A stretch of 64,000 nucleotides of DNA from Diacronema lutheri (Eukaryota > Haptophyta > Pavlovophyceae > Pavlovales > Pavlovaceae). The position numbers and the translations under genes were made by a program. Numbering within the stretch: position 1 is the stretch's first letter; the number at the start of each line of letters is the position of its first letter. Below the pieces are notes generated by a model. The model saw only the letters and a list, made by a program, of their open reading frames with translations. It ran no database searches and was not told where the DNA came from. Shown here one piece after another: positions 1-19,016 of this stretch. The stretch is from positions 186,001 through 250,000 of the forward strand of contig JAGTXO010000038.1 in NCBI GenBank assembly GCA_019448385.1. Direction: 5' to 3'.

Positions 1-2
1 CG

Positions 3-2942
3 ATGGACGTGCGCGTGTTTGAGCTCGGATGCGCGCGCGTGCGCGCCGCGTGCGCGCCAGCGCGCGCGGAGCTGCACCGAGGCGGGGCGGCGGACGCGCA
101 AGAAAGAGATCTCGACCTTACTGGGCACGTGCCGTGGCTCGCGTGCTTCCCGCTCTGCGACTTTGTCCAGTCGCCCGCCGGGCAAGCGCTGCTCTCCGGC
201 CATCCGCGCGTGCTCGAGCTCGGCGCAGGGGTCGGCCTGCCCGGGCTGCTCGCTGGGCGGCGCGCATCGGAGCTGCGCCTGACGGACAACCAGCCGGCCA
301 TCGTCGCTCAGCTCGCCGCGTCCGTCGCCGAGAACGCGCAGCTGCGCCTCGTGCCCGCCGCCCCGGCGTCGAGCGCGGAGCTGCTCGACTGGGGCGCGAG
401 CGCGCCCTTGCCGCACACGGTCCGCGAGGGCGGGTACGACGTCGTGCTCGCATCCGACTGCGTGTACTACGCGGGCTCCGCGCAGCTGCTCGTCGAGAGC
501 GCCGCGCGCCTCCTTGCGCCGGCGGGCACGCTGCTGCTCGCGCACACGGCGCGGTGGGAGCAGACGGATCGCGCCCTCGCGGCTGCGCTGCGAGCGGCGC
601 ACTTGCACTGCCGGCTTGCGAGCGCGGCGATGGCGCGGAGTGCCGACGAGGGCTCGCGCGCGCCGGACGCGCAGAACGGGCCCGACGATGAGGCGCCCAC
701 CGGCGGACGCGACGGCAGGCTCATGCACGCGCGCAGCGGACGCACGGCGCGTGTGTACGCCGTGCGCAAAGCCGAGCGCGCGCACGCAGTGGACGGGCGC
801 GCGACGCTGCTCGAGCTGGTCGCGCAGCTTGCCGCCGATGGCATGCGCGCGAGCCTCAGCCCGGCCACTTGGGCGGATGCACCCGCGGACGGGCGCGAGC
901 GCGCGCCCGCCGCCCGGCCGCAGGCGCAGCCGCAGGTGCAGCCGCAGCCGGGCAGCGCGCTCCGCGTCGACGCGCTCGGCCCACTCGCCCTCTCCCCGTG
1001 CGACGTGGCGCGGCTGTGCGAGGCCTTGTGCGCATGCACGCCGCCCGCTGCGCCCGTCGCGCTCGCCGCGCTCAACCTGCGTGGCCACGGGCTGCGCGCG
1101 AGCGGGGACGCGTACAACACGCGCGCGGCGACGGGCGCGGGCGCGGCCGAGGCGGCGTCCGGGGCGTGCGCGTGGCCAGCCGCCGGAGTGCGTGAGGCGA
1201 TGACAGCCGAGCCGCGGCCTGGCGGCGTGTGCGCTCTGCTCGCGCTGCGCGCATGCGCGACGCTCGTGTCACTCGACCTGAGCGGCAATGCGCTCGGCGG
1301 GGCAGGTCGCTCTGTTCTGAGAGCGCTGCCACGGGATGGAGACGGGGCGGAGGAGGCGAGCGGGGGAGGCGCGAACGTGTCCGTGCACGCCGCGCCGCGC
1401 GCCGCGCTCGGCGGCGTGTGCGACGCGATCCGCGCGTGCGCCACGCTGCGCGCGCTTCGCCTCGCGTCCAACGGCTTGCGCGACGATGATGCGCTCGAGC
1501 TCGCCCTCTTCCTCGGCTCCGGCCACCGAACGCCCCTCGTGCTGCTCGACGTGTGCGGCAACGAGCTCAGCGGTAACGGCCTCGCGCCCCTCGCGCTCGC
1601 CGCGGCGCGCGCCGGCCGTTGCGGCGACGAGGGCGGCGCGAAATTTGCCTCCCTGGCGAGCAGCGCGCCGCCACCGCTCGCGCTGCTCGCGGGCCACAAT
1701 CGGCTCGAGCAGGAGGGCGCGGCTGCACTCGGCGCGGTACTGCCGCCATTTTTGACGAATCTTGACCTCAGTCGGCAGTGGCTTGGCGATGATGGCGCCT
1801 CAGAGCTCGGGAGCCGCGGCCTACGCACGTGCGCACACTCGCTGCGCCTCCTCGACCTCTCGCACAGCACGACGGCGTGGGGCGCGCTCGCTGCGCTGCG
1901 CCACCTGGCGGACGGCAGCGCAGGCGGCGGCAGCGCGCTGCACGAGCTGCGCGTGCGCGGCTGCGCGCTGCGCGATGAAGGGGCGTGCGACCTGGCGCGC
2001 GCGCTGCGCGGCTTTGGCGCGCTCACCACGCTCGACGTGGCGTCCAACGGCATCGGGTGGGAGGGCGCCGAGGCGCTCGCGGACGCGCTCGCCGCTCAAT
2101 GCTCCCTGACGCAGCTCGAGCTGAGCGACAACCCACTCGGCAGCGACGGCGTGGACGCGCTCGCCGATGCGCTCGCGCTCGCGCTCGTCGACGATGCGCG
2201 ACGCGCGCGCGCGAGCGGCGCAGGCGCGCGAGCTGCCCACGGCGGCGCTCACGTCGCGCCGACAGGCGAGTGTTCGACGGCGCCGCGTTTCGCGCCATTC
2301 ACCCTCGGGCTGGCAGGCGTCGACTGCGGCGCCGAAGGGTTGCACGCGCTCTGCAGCGCGCTCGTGCGCGCGCGCGGCGAGCACGCTCGACGCAGCACAG
2401 CCGGCGGCGGCGGCGGCTGCGAGCCGGGCGATGGCGAGGCGATGCTCGCGCCGCCGCCGCGCGCCGGCGTGTGCTCTGCGCCGACGCAGCCGCCTCGCCT
2501 CGCCCTACCTTTGTCGGACGCGCGCTCTTGTGCGCGTGTACGCATCGACCTGCAGGCCAACCCGCTCTCCGCGCTCGACGTTGCGGCAGCGCTCGAGGCC
2601 TTGTGTGGCTGCGCCGTTGACGCTGAGCTCGATCTGCGCTATGCGCCCATGCGCCCTACATTGCACGACCTGCGCCCTACTCTGCACGACTGTGTGCACA
2701 GCCCGGCCGCACAGTGCGCGCAAGGGCACAGCTCGGCGGGGCAGGCGTGCGCGACGGAGGACGCCGCGTATTCGGCCGCGTGCGCTCGCTGCCGCACGCT
2801 GCGCGATGCCCTCGCCAGCCGTGTCGATCCCGCCTCGGAGCAGGACGATGCATGCCACGTGCACCCACGCGCGACTATTATTGTCCATCTCGCGGCCGAG
2901 CACAGCGGCCTCGAGGTCTCCTCCCACAGAGCTGGCTACTGA
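3..2942 (+). CDS. METTL21/EEF2KMT-type methyltransferase fused to leucine-rich repeats
   Basis: Single-exon 979-residue reading frame. Residues about 68-160 carry a class I SAM-dependent methyltransferase core of the PF10294 (lysine methyltransferase) type: the SAM loop LELGAGVGLPG at about 71-81, LTDN at the end of the second strand, and the post-motif ASDCVYY at about 150. From about residue 330 onward there are repeated leucine-rich segments of the ribonuclease-inhibitor/NLR type (LRALRLASNGLRDDDALEL, LDLSHS, LTQLELSDNPLGSDG). The two halves are joined by a low-complexity Arg/Ala/Gln linker with no intron signal between them. The likely role is protein lysine methylation with an LRR module for substrate binding; the substrate is unknown. 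The ATG lies two bases from the window edge, so an upstream exon or earlier start cannot be excluded. The stop is only 27 bp from the stop of the convergent PRP28 gene. Confidence 0.75.
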   Translation: MDVRVFELGCARVRAACAPARAELHRGGAADAQERDLDLTGHVPWLACFPLCDFVQSPAGQALLSGHPRVLELGAGVGLPGLLAGRRASELRLTDNQPAIVAQLAASVAENAQLRLVPAAPASSAELLDWGASAPLPHTVREGGYDVVLASDCVYYAGSAQLLVESAARLLAPAGTLLLAHTARWEQTDRALAAALRAAHLHCRLASAAMARSADEGSRAPDAQNGPDDEAPTGGRDGRLMHARSGRTARVYAVRKAERAHAVDGRATLLELVAQLAADGMRASLSPATWADAPADGRERAPAARPQAQPQVQPQPGSALRVDALGPLALSPCDVARLCEALCACTPPAAPVALAALNLRGHGLRASGDAYNTRAATGAGAAEAASGACAWPAAGVREAMTAEPRPGGVCALLALRACATLVSLDLSGNALGGAGRSVLRALPRDGDGAEEASGGGANVSVHAAPRAALGGVCDAIRACATLRALRLASNGLRDDDALELALFLGSGHRTPLVLLDVCGNELSGNGLAPLALAAARAGRCGDEGGAKFASLASSAPPPLALLAGHNRLEQEGAAALGAVLPPFLTNLDLSRQWLGDDGASELGSRGLRTCAHSLRLLDLSHSTTAWGALAALRHLADGSAGGGSALHELRVRGCALRDEGACDLARALRGFGALTTLDVASNGIGWEGAEALADALAAQCSLTQLELSDNPLGSDGVDALADALALALVDDARRARASGAGARAAHGGAHVAPTGECSTAPRFAPFTLGLAGVDCGAEGLHALCSALVRARGEHARRSTAGGGGGCEPGDGEAMLAPPPRAGVCSAPTQPPRLALPLSDARSCARVRIDLQANPLSALDVAAALEALCGCAVDAELDLRYAPMRPTLHDLRPTLHDCVHSPAAQCAQGHSSAGQACATEDAAYSAACARCRTLRDALASRVDPASEQDDACHVHPRATIIVHLAAEHSGLEVSSHRAGY

Positions 2943-2969
2943 CGTTGCAAAGTGCCCTGCACCATCGCA

Positions 2970-11267
<8,298 letters not shown>

Positions 11268-11388
11268 CGTGCGATCGGTGTGGGATTCTTAACCTTTTTA
11301 ATAGGAACTTACTAGGAGCGGAATACTGCCTCGCGATAACGGGCACCGCCCTGGCAAGGCGCCTGAGGGTGTCTCGCCACCCGGGGGC
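11268..11388. promoter_or_regulatory. Divergent promoter between PRP28 and soluble adenylyl cyclase
   Basis: Only 121 bp separate the two start codons. The interval includes a comparatively AT-rich patch around 11287-11314 (CTTAACCTTTTTAATAGGAA) in otherwise GC-rich DNA, the only TATA-like candidate seen. It must hold both 5' UTRs and both core promoters. Confidence 0.6.
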
Positions 11389-13185
11389 ATGTCGTTGGCT
11401 GCTGAGCAGCGCGCGTCGTCGCGCGGCTCGGGAGGGAACAACTCGGCGCGGGATGCGCCCGCCGGCCGCGCCTCTCAGGGATCCGCGGCGGGCGGCGGCA
11501 GCATGTGGCCATTTGGCGGCGGCCGCAACGCGACCGACGCGGCCGCCGACAAGCGCGAGGAGCGGCGCTCGCGCTTCTCGTCGCACGAGGCGCAAAGCTC
11601 GCAGCGCCGTTTGCAGAGCAGCCGGCCCAAGCCGCTCGGCTGGCTGAGCCGCCGCGGCCGGCAAAACTCGAGCTCGTCCGACATCCCCGTCGAGCGCACG
11701 AGCCTCGCGAGCACCGGCGGCGTCTCCGTTTCCGATTCGATGCCCGGTGCGACGCCCGCGACATCGGACGACCGCGGCTCGCCCGACCGGCGCGGGTACG
11801 ACGCCGTCGAGCGCCTCTCCGACGAGTCGAACCGCGCCACGGAGGCCGGGCTGCTCGCGCCGCTCGGCCTCGGCCGCGCCGACGCCGATGGCAACCCTGC
11901 CACCAGCGGCGGCGGCGGGAGTGGCGACGAGCGCGCGTCGCGCGTCTCGGCGGGCGGCGGAGCCGTGCCTAGGCCGCCGCCGTCGCCCAGCCGCTTCCGC
12001 ACGGGCTCCAAATTGGGCGCGCCCGGCAGCTCGCTCTGGAGTCGGCGCTCCGCTGCCGCGGCCAAGGGCGGCGTGGGCAGCGGGCACACGGTGAGCACCG
12101 CCTCATCCTCCTCCGACCGCGAGTCGGCGTCGGCGCGAGGTGCGCGCGCGCGCGCGCGCGCGCGCGCGCGCGGACGAGCCGCGCCCGCCGCGTGCGCCCG
12201 CCGTCGCGCGCCGTCTCGTGCGCGCGGGGCCGCCCCTCGAGAGACGCGGGGCGGGGCGGGGCGGGGCGGGCAACAGAGGCATCACCGCGCACATGCCGCG
12301 CTCCTGCTCGCCGCGCCGCGCGCCGCGCCGCGCAGGCGGGGTGACGGGCTCGACGAGCGGTGGCGCCTCGCCGTGGGCGGGGCTGGTTGGCGATGCGTCC
12401 AACAAGGACGCTGCCGGCTCAGGCGGCGCCAGCCGGTGGTTGCGGTCGTCTTCGGCGGGCGAGGTGTCAGCGCAGGCTGTACCGGACGTGCCGGGCGGGG
12501 GCGGCAGCGGCAGCGGCGGGGGCGGCAGCGGCTTTGGCGCGGCGCGCGAGGCGGTGGGTGGTGGCGGCCGTTCCTTCTTCCGCCCGCCCTCGCTGCACGG
12601 CGCCGCCGGCAGCGAGCGCGACACGGAGAACGCCTCGCTCGGTGCCAGCGTGCACGCGCAGGCCCCGGCCGGAACGCAGCGCTCGCCGACGCGCACGGTC
12701 AAGGAGCTCCTCTCGCGCGGGCTCAACCAGCGCGCGTCCGAGGCGATTGCGGGCTCGCCGTACCCGGGCGCTCGCGGCGCCGGTGCCGGCTTCGGCGGCT
12801 CCGATCGCGCGCCCTCCGAGTTCCGCGCGGGGATGCGCGCAAACATGCTGCGGCAGGCGCTGCTGGATTCGCGACCCTTGGACCGCGAGCGGCACCTGCA
12901 CGCGCCGACGGCGCCCGACGGCTCGTCCACATTGGCCGCCGAGCCCGCCGGGCCCGCCGCGCGCGCCGCGCTCGCCGACGTCGAGTCATCAAGTGCGACG
13001 ATGCGCGGCATGCTCGACTTGCCGCTACGCACCGCCAAGGGTCGGCGGGGCCACCGCACGTCGGGCGAGTATTCGGCGCTCATTGAGACGGCGCAGAAGG
13101 AGATGGACAATGCGCTCTTCAATTGCCTCGCCTTCGTGCCGATCGAGGTCGTCGCCAGGCTGCACGACGGTCTCGACGGCGAGGT

Positions 13186-13228
<43 letters not shown>

Positions 13229-16200
13229 GGCGCCGCGCGTGCGGCCGCGCGCGGCGCGCGCCCGCTCGCGCGCGCGGCGCCGACGCGCGCGCGCCGCGCG
13301 CGGCCGCACGCGCGCGCGCGCGCGCGCGCACAGCCGGGCGCGATGGCACCGACGGCACTCGGCGCGTACGTGAGCGAGATCGAGGTCGCGGTGCTCTTCT
13401 CCGACGTGTCGGGCTTCACGCAGCTTACCGAGCGGCTGCAACGCGAGAAGGGCGGCGAGGAGGGCGCGGAGATGCTCAACGCCATCCTCAACGGCTTCTT
13501 CGAGCAGCTCATCACCATCGTGCACGACCACGATGGCGACGTGATCAAGTTTGCCGGCGACGCGGTCCTGTCGATCTGGTCGTCCTCGTCGGGCGAGCCG
13601 CTCGAGGACCTTGTCTGCCGCGCGGCGGCATGCGCGCTCGCGCAGCTTGCAGCCCTCGACTTTTACCAGGGCGGCTTCGACACGACGCTCAGGCTGCACC
13701 TCGGGCTCGGCGCGGGCAAGGGCACCGGTATCGACGTGGGCACGGCGCACCGCCGCGAGTTTGTCGTCGCCGGCCCGCCGCTCGACGAGATGAGCACAGC
13801 CGAGGGCATCGCCGGCCACGGCGAGGTGGTCGTCGGCCCGACCGTGTGGAATGCGCTGCTCGATGCCGGTGTCGAGCCGCATGGTGAACAGGTGGACAAT
13901 GCGGAGGAGGTGAAGAAGCACGGCGCCGGCTTTGTGAAGCTCCGCCGCCTCGACCGCTACTCGACGCCAGCGCGTGCGCGCGCCGCTCCGCGCCGCGCCG
14001 CGCCACGCGCCGCGCCGCGTCGCGCCCCGTCACGCCACGCGCTCACGCACGAGCGGCGCACTGTGCGCGCGCCGCGCGCGCCGCGCCGCGCAGACAACCG
14101 CAAGGGCGTGCCAAAAGGCGAGTGGGTGCAACGCATGCACGCCGAGCTGTTGCACAAGCGATCTGACGCGCTGCTCCACGCGCTGCAGCGCTACACGGCC
14201 GAGCCGGTGCGGCGGCACATCGCCGCGTCGTCGCTGCAGTACTCGACCGAGTTCCGCGAGGCCACGATGCTCTTCGTACGCCTCACCCGCCTGCGCTTCG
14301 GCGCGCCCGACGCCTTTGACAAGCTGCAGGCTGCCGTCGTACAGATCATGACCATCGTCAGCAGGTACGAGGGGACGATCACACGCATCTCGATCGACGA
14401 CAAAGGCACCGTCCTCAAGGTGACCTTTGGCCTGCCGCCCTTCCTGCACACGGACGACCCCACGCGCGGCGTGCTCTGCGCGATGGGCATCCGCGACGCC
14501 ATGCGCATTCTCCGGCTGCGCGCATGCATCGGCATCACCACGGGCCTCGTCTTCGTCGGATGCGTTGGTGCCGAGCACCGTTGGTGCGTGCGCGCACGCC
14601 GTTGTGCGGGGCTGGCGCGCGTGCGCACGCGCTGCGTTCGCGCGCTTCTCCGCCCTCCGCGCCGCCGCATACCGCGCGCGCGATGCTGAGCTGCTGCCCC
14701 CCCCCCCCCCCCCCCCCCCCTTCCCCCTTCCCTCACAACCGCACCTGACCTTCCAGCGAGTACACCGAGTACGGCGACAAGGTGAACCTCGCCGCGCGGT
14801 ACATGTCCAACGCGGTCAACGAGGTGCTCACCGACGAGGAGACGTACAACAAGTGCGCAAAGACCGTACGCGCGCCCGCGCGCTCGCGTGCGCCGCTGCC
14901 GCCGCGATGCGCGCCCATGCTCACGCCGCCACGGCCATGCTCACGCCATCGCGGCCATGCTCACGCCGCCACGCGCGCCGCGCCCGCCCGCCCGGCGCGC
15001 GCGGCGCTGCAGGTCGACTGGGACGTGCTCAAGCCGATCACGGTCAAGGGCAAGGACAAGCCGATCCCCGCGTACCGACCCTTCCAGCAGCTGCTGCCGC
15101 ACGAGGTCGAGGAACATGCCGACGCGCAGGGCGCAGAGCGCGGCTCCCTCGCCGGCGGAACTCTCGTCGGCGCGCGCGCGGGCGAGTTTGTGGGGCGCGC
15201 GGTCGAAGTGCGGATGATCGTCGACGCGCTCTCCGACCTGATCGGAGGTGAGGCGCGCCGTCGCCCAACGGCAGAGCGCGCGCGCGCGGCACCTGGCGCG
15301 GCGTCGCGCGGCGGCGGCGCGGCGCGGCGCGGCGCGCCCGCGCGGGCGCTCGACGCGCGCGCTCATGCCACCGCCCGCGGTTGCGTGCTCACCCGCGCGC
15401 ACCGCGTCTCGACCGTCACCCTTCTCGCGCGCTTCCGCCGCCGCCGCCACTCCTCCCCCGCCAACTGCCGCCGCGCAGCCTTTGACGAGCTGCCGCGCTC
15501 GCCGTCAGAGCCGGACGCAATCGGCTACCGTGCGGCGCCCGAGGACGAGCGCGCGGCGATCGACGCGGCCGCGCTGATTGCGACGGAGAAGCGCCTGCCA
15601 AACGAGCTGACGACCGCAAGCGCCGCCGCCGGCCCGCGCGAGACGCGCCCCATCGGCCGCGACGTGCGCCCGCGCATCGTCGTGCTGACGGGCGACACGG
15701 GCGTGGGCAAGAGCCGGCTCGTCGAGCATGTCTCCGCGCGCATTCGGCAGGGGCCCAAGCGCGCGATCGTGCTTACCGCGCGCGGCTCATCCACCGAGTC
15801 GTCCAACCTGCTCTTCGCGTGGTCCGCCGCCTTCCGTAAGATGCTCGACGCGCAAGCGCCGCCCGCCGGCGGCGCCGCAGACGTGGCGGCTGCGGGCGGC
15901 GTTGCGCCAGCCGGCGGCGACGAGCGCGTGCTGCGCGCGCAGCTGGGCAAGCTGCTGCCGCCGCGCTACCTCGAGCACGCGTCGCTGCTCAACGCGGTGC
16001 TCGGCCTCGCGCTGTCGACGGCGACGGCGACGGCGTCGATGCCGGACGACATCAAGGCGGAGACGACGCTGCAGATGCTGCTGCACATGCTCGCGCATTT
16101 CGCGCAGCAGCAGCCGACCGTCGTCGTGATCGAGGACTGCTCGTACCTCGACTCGGCCTCGTGGCAGCTGCTCAATGCCGTCGCGTCGCGCGTCGGCGAT

Positions 16201-18583
16201 CGCGGTGCCGTCGATACCAACGGCGCGGACAGCGCGGGCGGCGCGCTGATTGGCGGCGCGGGCGGCGGCGCGGGCGCGAGCGGCGGCGCGGAGGATGGCG
16301 GCGCGGGCGCGGGTTCGCCGCCGGCCGAGCGGAAGCCGACGGCGCTCGACGAGGCGCACCGCCGCGCGCTCGAACGGCGGAAGCGCAAGGAGGCGGCGGG
16401 CGTCACGGCGTCGTCCATGAGCGTCACCGCCAGCCGCTTTGGACTCACGCGCGGCAAGGAGCTGAGCGGCTCGCACGCCGAGAAGAAGTCGGCGTCGGAG
16501 CAGCAGTCCTTCCTGCGCCTCGGACGGAGCGCGGCGGTGGCGCACGCGCCGCCGTCGCCCGCCGCGAGCAGCGCGGCGGCGGCGGGCGCGAGCGGCGCGC
16601 CGCACACGCCCGCGTCCGTTGGCGCGCTCGGCGGCGGCACGCGCGTCCTACGCTCGAGCTGCGGCGACCGCAGGCCGGACGGGCGGCGCGGGTCGGACGG
16701 CTCGTCCATCCTCGGCGACTCGGGGCTCGTCCCGCATGGCGTGCGCGCGCGGCGTCCGTCCATCGACCAGAGCGTCGCGGCGTCGGCCGTCTCGTTCCCA
16801 GAGTCCTTTGCGCTCATCGTCACCTTCCAGACGAACGCGGGCGTCAAGCCGCCGCCGTCGCTCACGCAGCTGAGCGCGCTGCCCGCGACGCGCGCCATCT
16901 CGCTTGGCCCGATGTCGCCGGCCGAGCTCGTGCGCATCGCGCGCAACCAGCTCGGCGCGCGCTCGCTCTCCAAGAAGGCGGCACGCCTGCTCGGCACGAA
17001 GAGCGCCGGTTCGCCCTTCTTCTGCCTCGAGCTCGTCAAGCTCCTCTCCGAGCAGGCACGCGCCGCGCACGACGAGCGCCGCCTGCCGCGCGCCGCGGCG
17101 GACGCGCCGCGCGCGCCGGCCGCGCGGCCCCCGCTCGCCGTCCTGACCGCCGCCCCGCCCGCCCGTTCCCAATCACCCCACATCCACCCCCCGACCCTCA
17201 CCCCTCGCAGGGCGTGCTCAGCATTGTCGACGGCATCGTGCACGTGAGCGACGTCGGTCGCGACGGCAAGAGCGTCGAGCTGGCCGTGCCCGATTCGGTC
17301 GAGCAGACGATCGTCTCGCGCATCGACCGGCTCGAGCGCAAGTACCTGATGGCGCTCAAGTGCGCGTCCGTCGCTGGCAACGACTTTGTGGACGAGATGC
17401 TTCGCCACCTGCTGCCCGAGGTGGGCATCGCCGTGGGCGAGGTGCCCAAGATCGTCTCCGAGCTGTGCGAGATGGGCTTACTCGAGAGCTGTGCCGGCTC
17501 GCGCTACTACACGCACTCGTTCAAGTCGGCGCTCGTGAAGGACGTGGTGTACGAGCGGCTGCCCTTCACGCAGCGGCGCGAGCTGCACCGCGCCGTCGCG
17601 CAGTGGATTGAGGGGCGGTACCGCACGGAGGCGGAACTCGCCTCCTTCTACCCCGTCCTCGCAAACCACTGGCAGCGCGCGGCCCTCGACGGCGAGGCGA
17701 TCAAGTACTACGACCTGTGCGCGCAGTTTGCGCTCAAGCACTACGCCAACCACGAGGCGGTCGGCTTCTTGAATGAGGTGCTCAAGATTGTGCACGCCTG
17801 CTCGCACGCCGAGCGCCACCAGCTCGGCATCACCGCCGAGCGGCACGCCGAGTTCGCCTCGCACCTCGCCGACGCGTCCTTGCGTATAGGCCTCATCCAC
17901 GAGGCGACGGAGGCGATTGAGTTGCTCCTCACCATTGTGCAGATGCCGCTGCCGTCCGGATCGCCCTCGCGGCTGCGCGCGCTCCTCGCGTTTGAGATGG
18001 GCTGGGCGGCGATCCCGCTCTCGCTGCGCGCGCGCCTGCCCCAGTCGGTTCGCTTCAGGCCGGCGCCGCCGCGCATGTGCGAGCTCGCCGCGCGCGGCTA
18101 CCAGACGGCGGCGCGCGCCTTTTACTTTACGGGCAACGTGATCGAGCACGACATCGTGCGCGCCGCGGGATGGGGGTGGATGGCCGGGGAAAAGGAGGAG
18201 GAGGGGGGGGGGGGGGCGGTGAGCTCGCTGCGCGTGTGGCGCAGGCGCGCGCGCGCGCCTGCGCGCGCGGCCACCCGCCGCCCCGCCCCGTGCCGACCGT
18301 TGCGCACCCCCCCGCGCGCGCGCCTGCGTGGCAGGTTGTGCTGCGCGGATTGGAGGTCGCGGCGTGCGTCGGCGGCGCGCAACTCTGCCGCTCGATGGCG
18401 GCGGCCGCCCTGGCGCTCGGGCGCGTTGGCCGCCTCAAGTCTGCATTCGCCCTGCAGGTGCGCGCGTGCGCAGCTCTGCTCATTTCCCCCCACCCCTTTT
18501 CCCTTTTTCTTTTCTGATGCTCTCTTTGATCTCTTCCAACGCTGAGTCGCCCGTGTCCGTCCCCCCCCCCCCCCCCCCCCCCC

Positions 18584-18616
<33 letters not shown>

Positions 18617-18984
18617 CCTCCTCCCGCGCCTGCACGTGCCCCGTGACCATTCCCGCCCTTTTTGGAGCGCGCAGAACAAGGCGCTCGCCCTGTGCGAGCA
18701 GCTGCCCGACGAGGCGGCCGAGGAGGTGAACAAGCGCGACCCGACGACGCTCTACTGCCGCATGATGTTTGGCCTCCTCTCTGCCGTCGAGCTGTGCGCG
18801 TGGGACGTGGCCGTCGAGGTGCGTGCACAGCGCGCGAGGCTCACCCGCACCTCCCCTCCGCCCGCACCCTGAGCATCTGCCCACCCGCTGCCCTCCTCCC
18901 CTACGCCCGCACCCCGAGCATTTTCGCGCGGGCTGGCCGCGCGTGCGCGCGCGAAGCCCCGCAGTCCCGCGCGCATCTGATGTG

Positions 18985-19016
<32 letters not shown>

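Noticed and set aside
12140-12330. Continuation of the cyclase frame through the CG-dinucleotide tract
   Set aside because: Starts at a GT donor and ends at an AG acceptor with phase restored; Arg/Ala output is typical of introns here.
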